Assembly: GCA_965644295.1 (NCBI GenBank)
Contig: CBFFRP010000507.1
Span: 1-30,086 of the forward strand
From: Paraphysomonas bandaiensis
Taxonomy: Eukaryota; Chrysophyceae
Reading direction: 5' to 3'
Length of the DNA: 30,086 bases
The position numbers and the translations under genes were made by a program. The notes beneath the pieces were generated by a model. It was not told where the DNA came from and ran no database searches. It saw only the letters and a list, made by a program, of their open reading frames with translations. This document shows, in pieces, positions 9,440 to 18,780 of the stretch (within the stretch, counting starts at the first letter, position 1; every line of letters begins with the position of its first letter).

Positions 9440-10270
9440 TGTAACGCCGAGGCGTCAAACTAATCACATACCACAAAAGACCAGTGAGGTTAATATGCTA
9501 CAAGGGGGGCTCTAGTGGATTGTGTGTGTATGTACAGCCTGCATCTTATCTTCGGATGAAGACACACTTCACTCTCGGATTACAAGTGCCGCTGTTTTTG
9601 CTGTATGGGCAATGGAGAGATCTGATTGGTGTACTCGGGTTATACTGTTTTGTATACTGTATGGAATACAGGCTGTATTGTCTATATGTATATGCTGTAT
9701 AACGGTGCTGGAATACGGACTGTACTTGGTGGTGATGTGTTTGCAGAGTGTGTTGTGTGACACGAGGTACATAAGTACGCAATGATGCAGTTATAGGTAC
9801 ATGTAGGGACTATCATTATACAGCTGCTGTATTATGTATTACTGCTGAACGCTGATTGGCTAGTCACTGCATTTTTGGTCTGTGGCTGTTGAGTTGGTTT
9901 AAGGCTCTTCTTATAGGCCTCTACGTGAATCTTCCAGAAGGTGAATATCTCCACAAAATTGGCGAAATGTTGCTGAATTTTCTGCAGAATATTGTTCTTT
10001 GTTCTCTGCTGTGTTTCTAGATAGTTCATAGAATGTAAATGGTTCTGTATGAGTTGTTTGTGTTCTATGTGCTGTCATTATTATGTTACTAGCCTTGCCT
10101 ATTAACACGTTTGAGGAGGTGTCTTCAAATAAGTGCTTGAGGGTGCTCAGGCAGTTGCAGGGCATAGTAATAAGCATATTTATCTCTACATTAGCTATTT
10201 TCTTGTTACATTCGCACATTCATTTCATATACATAGCTGCACCCGGTGTGATACCCCGGGTTTGGTCAAA
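9440..10270 (+). repeat. 3' LTR of element B (831 bp)
   Basis: Same length as the 5' LTR. The differences I see by eye are about six C/T or G/A transitions and no indel. It ends GGTCAAA and is followed directly by the 3'-truncated copia remnant on the minus strand. It contains no gene. Confidence 0.92.
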
Positions 10271-11096
10271 CTGGAGCAAACGTGGACTGCTCCTCCTCCG
10301 TTTTTTCTTGTAGATTCCCTAATGCAGTCAGCCGCGCCTTATACTTGACTACATTCACCAGAAGGTCTCTCTTCACCGTGTGAACATACTTTGCCCGCAC
10401 CAACTTCACTCCCCGTGGAGTCCGCACAATCTTTAAGACACGTCTCTTCAGTAGTGAGGTCTTCTCCACCTTCCGAGCTTCTCGCCACTTCATGTACTGT
10501 GGAGATCTCTCCGCTTCAGCATATGATTCTGGTATCTTAAAGTCATCATGTTTCAACTCTGCATGTTTCAAGTTAACAGTGTATGCATCTGGCACCTCAA
10601 CCATATTTATTTCTCCTAATACTGATGCGTTCGCCAACCTACGCTGTAGCCGTTTCCGCCGTACACGACCATCACCATCTAGTTCAATAGGTCGTCTAGT
10701 AGATATATACGAACCCATACCTTGCTCATCCTGAGCCCGCAAATCTTGCGGTGTGGGAGGAGCCCCGCTCGCATCCCCAGACCCACGGTCTGTCGAGGTC
10801 TGCAACCTCACGACTGTCTGTTGACAGGTTGGGTCAGGACTCTCCTGGAACCCTCCAGGTCTTCCCTGGTCCAGCTCCCTGGCTGGCGTAGTACTCAGGG
10901 CGTCCCCCTTTCCTATGTACCCGGTATTCCCGGGGGTTTCTGCAGTCATACGCACTACGTCTTGGACGTGTATAGGCACCCGGTGCTCTATATGCTCACG
11001 ACCTGCAGTAACAAGTGAACGGTATGCTACAATCACACCCTTACGTTCTACAATCAACTCTTGTTGTCTTATACAGAAGTCCGTCCTCATCATCAA
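10271..11096 (-). pseudogene. copia-type linker and RT N-terminus, truncated
   Basis: Open on the minus strand from 11096. Most of it is the variable linker between integrase and RT. From about residue 190 the RT entrance is readable: SPQYMKWREARKVEKTSLL, VKLVRAKYVHTVKRD and VKYKARLTALGNL, ending TFAPV. The next base belongs to the element B LTR (a TGA follows at once), so all catalytic RT residues are missing. Its start overlaps the end of the integrase frame by 56 bases, showing a frameshift near 11050, since copia elements encode both in one frame. Confidence 0.8.
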
Positions 11097-12432
11097 TATG
11101 ATACGTTCCTTCTAAGCTGGCATAGTCGGATGCAAGCTTGGGTCTAGCGGCCTCCCGCACTCGAAGAGCATCAATCTCTGCAAAATACTTCTCTGATCGT
11201 GATGGCGTTGATTCATCAGTCAATATATGGACTGTAGTCACCACCTTGTTTGATTCAGGAAGATATACATGGTATCCTACCTTCTTCTCATCAGAGTAAC
11301 CCATTAAATATCCAACTAGAGCCTTATCCTCCCAGTCCTTTTGTCGATCTGCCTTCGGTGAAAGAACATAAGTTCGACACCCCCATACCCTAAGATATCT
11401 CAAATTTGGAGGCTCACCCGTTAGAAACTCTATAGGAGACATATACCCTTTATCTGTTTTCGTTGGCAATCGAATCAAAATATATCTGGCTGCCATGTAT
11501 GCATCCAGCCAAAATTGTGGTGGCAGTCCAGATTGGATTAACATTGCAAGGGTCATCTCTCCAGCAGTTCTGAACTTCCTTTCCTCTATGGCATTCATCT
11601 CCGGAGAGTCTGTTGAGCTCCATGTATGTTTATAGCACTCCTGTGACCTAAGATACTGACGCAGCTCCTGTGACCTAAGATACTGACGCAGCTCTTCACT
11701 GATTAATTCTCCTGCACCATCTGCATGGTAATGCTCCATCTTGAGCTTGTACCTTTTAACATCTCCTCTAAACAGCTCTTTGAAGACTTCTAATACCGCT
11801 TCCCCAGTTCTGTTGACTAGACCCGTCGCCCAGAACATTTTGCTTGCATGATGCGTTATTTTCAACACATACCTCTCTCCTCCTCTAGCAGGACAATTTA
11901 AAAACACAGCTATATCTGCTGAAAAATTCGGTCTAACGGAATTCTCGTCCTTCGTTCGGAAGCTGACTCGGGTTATTTTAGACCTGGCACACACATCACA
12001 CAAACACTGATTTTTGTGTACCTTGGCAGTAAGGTGTTTTCGTTTCAACCCCGTGCCCATGATGAGCATCCTCTTATGTGCCTCCACTAAGACATGTTTG
12101 TTGAAGTGACCTGCTCTCCGATGCAGCAATTCCAGCTCGTCCTCACCAGTCCTATCATCTTCATCAGAGAAATCTGCTGGTTCTCCACGCCGTATATTCT
12201 CTACTGTTAGAAGCTTTTTATCTGGTTTCCTTCGATTCTTCGCTATCTCTCCTCTTCGTTTCCTCGCCGTTGGAAAGTCAGAGGCAAGATGCTCCATGGA
12301 CTTGCAATTCCTACATCCTGTATACTCTGCACTTCCAGGACGCTGACCAGTTATATCTCCATCCTTCTTCCTCTGCTTCCTCCTGCACTGTTCAGTTGAA
12401 TGGCTATGAGGAATTCCTTCTTTTTCCTGCAA
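11041..12432 (-). pseudogene. copia-type zinc knuckle remnant and integrase
   Basis: The frame starts inside the gag zinc knuckle, shifted relative to gag. A second knuckle-like stretch follows (CRNCKSMEHLASDF, last Cys replaced by Phe). The pre-integrase zinc site is HRRAGHF...CDVC. The integrase core shows Asp in FSADIAV, Asp in YHADGAGE and Glu in MNAIEERKF, followed by copia-typical PPQFWLDAYMAARYILIRLP and the LRYLRVWGCRTYV block. No D-[ST]-G protease motif lies between knuckle and integrase, where copia elements normally have one. A 27-bp exact tandem duplication (11638-11691) repeats nine residues, ELRQYLRSQ-like, between the second Asp and the Glu, stretching the catalytic spacing. 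All this argues for a non-functional copy. Confidence 0.85.
11638..11691 (-). repeat. 27-bp exact tandem duplication inside copia integrase
   Basis: Two head-to-tail copies of a unit beginning CTCCTGTGACCTAAG and ending GACGCAG (+ strand). Being 27 bases it keeps the frame and duplicates nine residues in the catalytic core. Confidence 0.9.
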
Positions 12433-12860
12433 TATCTACAATTGCCCTTCTTACGCTTATCCCGTTCTGTTCGAGACCGTTTGCTCTTTTCAATGAAATT
12501 CAGCTCCTCCACCTTCTTGCGTTTCCGCTCTAACGCAATCCTTCCAGGAATGGTATCATCATACCGTTCTATCTTCCTTGATAATGTTGCATAATCAACA
12601 TCATCCGGCATCAAGTACAAAGCAACATTCAAAGGAGCATATTCTTCATTCAACAGACCTTCTCGTAACCGTGTTATATTTGAGAGCTCCGATATGTCCT
12701 GCTGCTGCTCCTGTAGCTCTTTCAGCAGTATTTCAAACCGTATTATATAGTCCTTCGCAGTCTCCTCCGGACGCATACGGAAAGAGCCATACTGAGTCAA
12801 CAGCTCACTGATCTTGTTTTGCTTCCCTCCAGCAAAGCACTTCTTCAACTCATCAATCAT
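12351..12860 (-). pseudogene. copia-type Gag fragment
   Basis: The ATG at 12860 is internal; the frame is open about 12 codons further upstream to an in-frame TGA. The first part (IDELKKCFAGGKQNKISELL, then KDYIIRFEILLKEL and NITRLREGLLNEEYAPLNVAL) is the capsid region of copia Gag (UBN2-like pattern). A basic tail leads to CRYCRKK, the first half of a CCHC knuckle. There an A/G-rich run (GGAAAAAGAAGG) carries a shift; the second half of the knuckle (H...C) is in the frame of the integrase ORF. The N-terminal part of Gag and the 5' LTR are missing. Confidence 0.75.
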
Positions 12861-12900
12861 AATATGCGCCTTAAACCTGTTGCTTCCTCTTCCATCAGCA

Positions 12901-13146
12901 CATCAGAGTAGGAATGTTATCAATCGATATCTGTTTTTATATCTCTTCAACAGAGCTTTGTCATTATATCTATCGTCGTGGCGATATTCACTGCTCCTAT
13001 TAACCTGCTGTGAGTACTTAATAATTATAATGTCGTCGTTGTGTGACTGTTACTTGTTTTAGCGTTGATTTCTTATTTATCGAAGTTCTATCGGCACCAA
13101 CAGCGAATGCTTTGAATGTGCGATCCGCAGATGAAACTGTGTTGAG
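12901..13146 (+). other. junction and likely 5' part of the host gene shard, with a candidate 53-bp intron
   Basis: No element sequence is recognised here. A classical-looking intron lies at 13010-13062: donor CTGCT/GTGAGTACTT and acceptor TTACTTGTTTTAG. The sequence before it can encode a hydrophobic stretch (FVIISIVVAIF), but its frame and relation to the downstream exon are uncertain. After the intron another frame is open to 13169. I cannot join it cleanly to the frame of the next feature, so either a further splice junction or decay is present. Confidence 0.35.
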
Positions 13147-14132
13147 AAACGCAATTCGCATTGGTAACGAAATTTAAGTTTGCAGCCTCTGAATGGAGTG
13201 ACGACGACATCCCATTATCTTATGAATTTGCCTATATAGAGACACACATTAGTAAAGTTGTTCACGGGCGATCAGAGTATTCCTTTGCAACGTCATTGCT
13301 TCCTCCAGGTAGACCGAATGATGACTTATTGCTGTGTCAAGTGCGAGTGTTTGATGTGCTCAATGCATATAGCTCTGAATCAGTGTCGTTAATAGTTAAC
13401 GACCCCCAGATGACATCGTCGGCTCTATTGCGCACGATGGGGCATCTGATAAGCTCCAGTGATGGTAATATTGATGCTCAGAAGGAGACTTTATCTGTTG
13501 TGAGTTCCGTGCTGAACCGTAGGAATTGCTCCAGTGCTCCTCGGTGCTCAAATTTTAATCGAAATGGCTGCAGTGCTGTTGCAAATACTTGCGGGAATTG
13601 CTTACTGGGATATTTCGGTACTGATGGTGACGATAATTCAATGTGCCACCACCTGAGCAGTCTTGCTGTTTTTGTACCATCAAGGTTACCTTCTTTGTGT
13701 ATGTCCGACTTCGACTGTGCCCCATGGGAATTTTGCTACGAAAATTCGATGAATGGGTTTCCGGTGTGCAATATAAAGCTGAAGGAATGTAAGGGTGGGT
13801 GTTCTGGTCACGGCATCTGCTTTTTTAGAGATCGCAATACCAGGTTAGAAATAAATGCATGCTTTATGAGCGACTATACTTGTGAGGCTGTTTGCATATG
13901 CGAAAGCGGGTTTACAGGGAGTAATTGTGGCATGCACTACGAAGATTTTCTTGTTAAGCGGAATATTCGCAGTCAACTTGCATTCCTTTTGTACAATATT
14001 TCAAGGGTTGATGATGATTCAGCGGATAATATTGCATCGTGGGAATCATCATTGTCTTCAATCACCCAAAACGTCCAAGAAATTTCTGTAGACATGGCTC
14101 GTGTAACGCTGAGTGTGGTGTCCTCTATGTGA
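13147..14132 (+). pseudogene. fragment of a REJ/EGF-like extracellular protein gene, cut by element C
   Basis: The open frame starts after an in-frame TGA at 13143. No ATG is present at the left, so the true exon start is unknown; an acceptor-like TTGAG at 13146 is possible. Residues about 1-110 (FAASEWSDDDIPLSYEFAYI, LLPPGRPNDDLLLCQVRVFD) match the style of REJ domains of large surface proteins. A cysteine-rich stretch follows (CSNFNRNGCSAVANTCGNCL, LGYFGTDGDDNSMC). Then comes an EGF-like module (CKGGCSGHGICFF, VCICESGFTGSNC). Such modules act outside the cell, often in adhesion or mating recognition. The host part ends at 14127; the last codons and the TGA come from the element C LTR. The gene is therefore broken on the right and probably on the left. 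Confidence 0.6.
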
Positions 14133-14583
14133 TGTTTCTGAGAACTAGAAACACGTGAAAGACAAAAAGCTCTTACTAAAAACGTTTTAACAGATTTAGA
14201 GTGCACGCCAGCGGGCTGCTACACTGTTAAGTCTACCAGCGGGTAGAACTCCTCCACACAAACGCAAACCGCGAATGAGCTTAATTGAATCGTTATTAAA
14301 ACGTTATATAGAAAAGAATGAGTAACACAGCTATACATCTCTACAGTGTAACACACACATACACATACATCATGTTCAGCATTTCACTTCAACACACAAC
14401 ACACCCGATTAGAAGTATTTTATCCGGTATGCATGTACAGCTTCAACACTCTGAGAGTAGAAACTGAAAATAAAACTGAAAACTGAAAATACTAACACAC
14501 TCTGTACGTGTTAGAGAGTACAACAGAAGAGTAACATATCATACTACTAATAACGCAGTATAAGTAACCAGTACTGCGTGACA
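14128..14583 (-). repeat. 3' LTR of element C (456 bp)
   Basis: I see no difference from the copy at 20469-20924, which suggests a recent insertion or gene conversion. It contains the CCAGCGGG pair also found in the LTR at 2432-2880. The outer end terminates the REJ/EGF gene fragment. Confidence 0.93.
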
Positions 14584-14602
14584 CTACCCTCTTTTCCCCC
14601 CA
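14584..14602 (-). promoter_or_regulatory. polypurine tract of element C
   Basis: On the minus strand GGGGGGAAAAGAGGGTAG directly precedes the LTR start TGTCACG. Between it and the pol stop (14603-14814) is an AT-rich 3' untranslated stretch of about 210 bases in which I see nothing else. Confidence 0.85.
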
Positions 14603-14814
14603 GCTGAAGAAATTAGATTGTGAATACAGATACTGTGATTCATGTATGCAAATACTTAAATCGGCCATACTAGATAGCGTCATTCTAAGTATAAACAAAC
14701 AAAATCAGATTCAAACATATTAGATTGAAAATAAACTAGGTAGACAAGGTAGTATTGTAATATAAATAAAAGAATATTATAAATATGATTTCAAAATAGA
14801 AGAATAAAACCTGT

Positions 14815-17800
14815 TTACAAGAGTATATCAGGAAATCTCTTGCAAAACTCCGCATCGACCAACACCATAATAGAAGAGTCAAATGTAGTAACTCGACCGT
14901 AGCAATGAACGTCATAGGCACTCCATTCATATGTAGACCGAAACAAAGGGCAATATAGATCAATACGCAATTTACGACGACCCGCCCACCGTACATAGTT
15001 ACACTCCACAACATAAATAGTCGTATAACAATTCGGTAAGTCTAGTGTATCATAAAAATCGGCACCCCAAGCACGCAAATCTACATAAATAGTTTGACCA
15101 GGAGACACTCCCTCAATAGGAATACGTTTCATACGAGTACGTTCAGCTTTAGCCATGGTAGCAGTAAATAGTAACGGAAAAAGATATGGTCGTTGTTCAC
15201 AGTATAATTGGAAATGTGAAGTAGAGGAAATATCTAGGGACCATGGTATCCACAACAAAGAACCATCCTCAAACTGTACTTGAAAATCCATTGTAGTACG
15301 CACTTCAGGATCTCCTCTATGAGCAACGATAGAACGCACTGTATGTTGGTTGAAATCAATTTGGGCTACACGATATGCATCTTCAAGTGTTCCAAAAAAC
15401 GGTTTAAGCCATGACATGTGCAATACCACTTCAAAACGCATGACAATATGAACACATGTAACATCAGCTTTATAAGTTGACACCACTTCATAAGGTCCCT
15501 TAAAACGAGGATATAACTTCGTAGGCTTGTGGCGCTTTGGATTTAATTGGAATAATACAAGTTGGCCCGGTTGATATTGGGTTAAGCTCTCAACTGGCGT
15601 CTTAGATTTACGCTTGTTTTGTATCTTACGCTGAACCTCATTTGCAATTTCACGAATCGTCTCAAGATGTTCATTAAACTTGGCAATATACTCCATAGCG
15701 CTACTCACATTAACATTATCCGTTAATTTAAAGTATGGCATAGCAGCAGTACCAAATGTAAACTCAAATGGCGACAAACCAGTCTCACTGCTAACTTCAT
15801 CATTAAGAATGAACTGAATCAGTAAGTAACATTCTGGATCTCCCCATACATCCTGTAAACGTTCATCATGCACCAATGCACTTAGAAACCTTAGCGTCTC
15901 TTGATGAGTTCTCTCAACCATATTTGATTCATGTCGATCTACTAAAGACATTCGAAAACGCACACCAAACCATTTCAAAAGCAATTGTACAACCTCTGCT
16001 GTAATATTAGATCCAGGATCTGATATCATAACTTCTGATATTCCATATGTAACAAAATAACTGAACAATGCACGTGCGACTCCAACCGCTTTGTAATCCT
16101 TAGCTGGATAAAGACCGATTAAACGAGAAGGCATCTGTTTGACAACATGTATGCAGCAATGTCCATACTTGTCCGGCGGTGAAACTGTAAGCGTATCAAA
16201 ACCTACAAATTGACGACAATGCTCTGAGTCAAGTGCTCTAATCGGCGCTTGTAATGAAGTACTCATACCCGCATTCAGTTTCTGGCATATTGGACAACGA
16301 TCAATCAAATCTTGAATAACTTCCGTAGTTATTGTATGTCCAGGAAATACTTTAGACAATTTCAACCATGTCCTCTTAGTACCATGATGCCCCATACGAC
16401 CGTTATGAACCAAATCAAACGCTTCCTTAACTGATTTAGGCCGTAAATTTTGACTCGCTAGTTCTTCCAGAGCTGCTATGATCTCTGAAGAAAATACAGC
16501 ACAACATGCTATATCATCTGATTCAGAACTCCATTCTCCTATACAATTTAATTCAATCAGTTGATCCTCCGGTAGCAAATCTGTATTCTCAAATATAACA
16601 ATTTCCCCATATATTAGACTCTCCTCAGGAAAACAGTCTATACTTATGGACAACAACATAACATGAGCCACAGCCGATTCCTGATCTTTACGAGATAACC
16701 AATCAGCAAATCTGTTTAACTTTCCCTTGAAATGAAGCAAGTCGAAATTGAAATTCTGTATAAACATCCGCATGCGTACTATTCTGTCAACAACCGAAAC
16801 TTCCATCCATTTAAGATTGGCGTGATCCGTCATGATCGTGAACTTTTTACCTCTCAAATAATACGACAAAGCATATACACAAAAGAATATTCCAAAACAC
16901 TCCTTGTCAATAGTGGACCACTTCAATGTTGGTTCCGAAAATTTCTTCGACACCATTGCAATTACTTGATAGAATTCTTGACCATTGGCGTCAATAAAAA
17001 TTTGTAACAACACACCTCCACATGCATAAAACGAAGCATCTGTCATCAAGATCCATCTTAAAGAGTAGTCGGGATGATACAGAGTAAGAGATTTTAAAAT
17101 CGCCTCTTTAAATCTACTAAATTCCTCCCTGTAATTTACTTTCCAACAGTTTTCATTCCAGTCAAAATTCTTCTTCGTCATGTCATGTAACTTATGAGTA
17201 AGGTCACTATATAACGGAATAAAAGGTTTAAAATATATTGCCGCTCCAAGAAATCTCTGCATTTGTTTCGTCTTGTTTTTCCCTTCTGGAAATTCAATTG
17301 CAGTTACTGATAATTTTCGGGCCTCAGTTAATTGGTAAGTGTTGTCCTTACAAAGATAGCCGAAAAATTCCACTGATGAATAGCCAAATTTGCTTTTCGA
17401 CAATTTCAACACGACGTTATAATAAGTACATTTTTTAATAACTTTCTTGAACTTCTCAATAGCATCCTGATAGTCATGCGCTAACACCAGTAAGTTGTCA
17501 AATATCACTACCATCCACTCTGAGAATTCATTGAAAATATCAGACACTACATGCATCAAAACTCCACTTGCCGGAGAAACTCCCTCTGGCATAAACTTTG
17601 GTTCGAACTGGCCCCATGGAGTTTGAACTGACAACAGTGCTGAAACTGATTCATGAAGTCTAATCCCATGGAAAGCATTACAAATATCCAAATCAATGAA
17701 CACCTTATACCCAGCTGCTTTATGTAATTCTTTTATAACATCTGGTATGGGATAATGCGGACTTTCAATCTCTAAATTAACACGCCTGTAATCACCACAT

Positions 17801-18777
17801 ATTCGAATAAAAGGTTTCGTAGCCTTGGGTGCTACTACAATTGGAGATGCATAAGGACTCGTACTGGGACGATAAAAGTATCCGCACATCCTATTGAACT
17901 CCTCCTTCGTACGTTCATATAACATAGGTGGTATCCTTCTCATATTCTTGGGTTTAATTCTATCAGGAATAGTACTTTTCACCTTTAATTTTAACTCAGG
18001 AACATGCTGAATTCCAGTCCACTCTCTAGGAACAAAAACATCAACTGCATCCTCTCTCAAAACTCTCAATATATCAGTTTGTTGAGCGAAATCAGGATGT
18101 ACTTTTGATTCTAGTTCACTAAAATATTTCTCCCTAGCCTCATTCACTGACTGTTCCAAAAAAGTCACTAAACTTCCAAAACTACATGGTTCAGGAATCA
18201 TATCATCTTCCTCTGACTGTTCTGGAATTGGATTCTCCCATGGATTACAGACTGGTCCTGACGACATATATCTCCTAAGTTCGTCAATGTCATCCCCAAT
18301 ATTGGCAAGAACTTCTATTTCACTTAAATTAACAGATTGTTCAACACTCAGTGATGCTTTCTTAATCATATTCATAAATAGTTCGGAAAAATGCTCACAG
18401 ATTGCCGGTAATCCTATAATAATGTCCTTTGCCAAACCGTCCAAAACATACAGTGAAAGTTGTGCTTTGTAGGTCTTACCATCATCTTCGAAAGCAATTG
18501 TAACAGGAATATACCCTTGTAGTTCAATCTGATGTCCGTCTGCTACTTTGACCCTCAATTTTTTATGTACCATATCCTTTAACAATTTGTCCCCACACTT
18601 CTTAACAAAATTTGATGAAATAAAATTATCCGAAGATGATCCGGAATCAAATAAAACCATTTCCACATTAATCTTATCACCACAGTTATTTATTATCATT
18701 CCTTGCCTATGTACAGCATTACGAAATCTGCTGGAAGTATCATTGTAATTTCGCATAGCTGCTATCACTGATTGTGC
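14815..18777 (-). CDS. pol: Pol of element C: protease, RT, RNase H, integrase, chromo-like and extra C-terminal domain
   Basis: In frame with gag, directly after its TGA. Residue numbers count from a GTG at 18768; the first ATG is four codons later. Protease: MVLFDSGSSSDNF, D41-S-G. RT: Asp in FIDLDICNAFHGI (about 360), active-site box VIFDNLLV with F423-D424-N425, so Asn replaces the second Asp. RNase H: D577 (MTDAS), E623, D648 (MTDHAN), D689. Integrase: H788, H794, C825, C828, then D858, D917 and E952 (D-34-E). The tail carries PGQLVLFQL and FKGPYEVVS. A chromo-like stretch (about 1142-1200: MDFQVQFEDGSLLWIPW) follows, then an extra domain (1223-1317: IYVDLRAWGADFYDTLDLP, ending MVLVDAEFCKRFPDILL) homologous to that of element B. 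Ends at TAA. Its base composition is more AT-rich than B or D. Confidence 0.93.
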   Translation of the reverse strand, partial: AQSVIAAMRNYNDTSSRFRNAVHRQGMIINNCGDKINVEMVLFDSGSSSDNFISSNFVKKCGDKLLKDMVHKKLRVKVADGHQIELQGYIPVTIAFEDDGKTYKAQLSLYVLDGLAKDIIIGLPAICEHFSELFMNMIKKASLSVEQSVNLSEIEVLANIGDDIDELRRYMSSGPVCNPWENPIPEQSEEDDMIPEPCSFGSLVTFLEQSVNEAREKYFSELESKVHPDFAQQTDILRVLREDAVDVFVPREWTGIQHVPELKLKVKSTIPDRIKPKNMRRIPPMLYERTKEEFNRMCGYFYRPSTSPYASPIVVAPKATKPFIRICGDYRRVNLEIESPHYPIPDVIKELHKAAGYKVFIDLDICNAFHGIRLHESVSALLSVQTPWGQFEPKFMPEGVSPASGVLMHVVSDIFNEFSEWMVVIFDNLLVLAHDYQDAIEKFKKVIKKCTYYNVVLKLSKSKFGYSSVEFFGYLCKDNTYQLTEARKLSVTAIEFPEGKNKTKQMQRFLGAAIYFKPFIPLYSDLTHKLHDMTKKNFDWNENCWKVNYREEFSRFKEAILKSLTLYHPDYSLRWILMTDASFYACGGVLLQIFIDANGQEFYQVIAMVSKKFSEPTLKWSTIDKECFGIFFCVYALSYYLRGKKFTIMTDHANLKWMEVSVVDRIVRMRMFIQNFNFDLLHFKGKLNRFADWLSRKDQESAVAHVMLLSISIDCFPEESLIYGEIVIFENTDLLPEDQLIELNCIGEWSSESDDIACCAVFSSEIIAALEELASQNLRPKSVKEAFDLVHNGRMGHHGTKRTWLKLSKVFPGHTITTEVIQDLIDRCPICQKLNAGMSTSLQAPIRALDSEHCRQFVGFDTLTVSPPDKYGHCCIHVVKQMPSRLIGLYPAKDYKAVGVARALFSYFVTYGISEVMISDPGSNITAEVVQLLLKWFGVRFRMSLVDRHESNMVERTHQETLRFLSALVHDERLQDVWGDPECYLLIQFILNDEVSSETGLSPFEFTFGTAAMPYFKLTDNVNVSSAMEYIAKFNEHLETIREIANEVQRKIQNKRKSKTPVESLTQYQPGQLVLFQLNPKRHKPTKLYPRFKGPYEVVSTYKADVTCVHIVMRFEVVLHMSWLKPFFGTLEDAYRVAQIDFNQHTVRSIVAHRGDPEVRTTMDFQVQFEDGSLLWIPWSLDISSTSHFQLYCEQRPYLFPLLFTATMAKAERTRMKRIPIEGVSPGQTIYVDLRAWGADFYDTLDLPNCYTTIYVVECNYVRWAGRRKLRIDLYCPLFRSTYEWSAYDVHCYGRVTTFDSSIMVLVDAEFCKRFPDILL

Positions 18778-18780
18778 TCA
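18714..18780 (-). promoter_or_regulatory. gag-pol recoding site: TGA with downstream long hairpin
   Basis: The gag stop (minus strand CTT-TGA-GCA) is followed, 16 bases on, by CAGCTATGCGAAAT. This can pair with ATTTCGTAATGCTG across a 20-base loop: 12 of 14 positions pair (one G-U) with a 2x2 internal loop. Pol is in the same frame with no other stop. This supports readthrough, although the +4 base is G and not the strong C context of element B. Folded by hand. Confidence 0.6.

Larger units (their letters stand above)
2956..10270 (+). mobile_element. element B: complete Ty3/gypsy-type LTR retrotransposon
   Basis: A 7.3-kb unit: 831-bp LTR, palindromic primer region, gag, in-frame TGA, pol, polypurine tract, 831-bp LTR. 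I count about six differences between the two LTRs, all transitions, so it is fairly young, and gag and pol have no other stop or shift. The left side lacks a normal flank because it abuts a second B pol tail (tandem arrangement). The right flank is a copia remnant. The pol order PR-RT-RNase H-INT marks Ty3/gypsy. No target-site duplication can be recognised, as expected when the two ends did not arise from one simple insertion. Confidence 0.92.
10271..12900 (-). mobile_element. Ty1/copia-type retrotransposon remnant, gag to RT start, minus strand
   Basis: Reading right to left: part of Gag, a damaged zinc knuckle, integrase with HHCC and DDE motifs, a linker, and the first part of RT (KYKARLTALG, then TFAPV), where it is cut by the LTR of element B. 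The gag side ends near 12900 at an in-frame stop without an LTR. No protease motif is present between knuckle and integrase. Two frameshifts are visible. It is a dead copy and not the missing half of the + strand copia remnant at 1-2273. Confidence 0.85.

Noticed and set aside
12814-13062. 82-codon frame on the + strand across the copia/host junction
   Set aside because: It spans antisense copia gag and the candidate intron; no coherent protein character.
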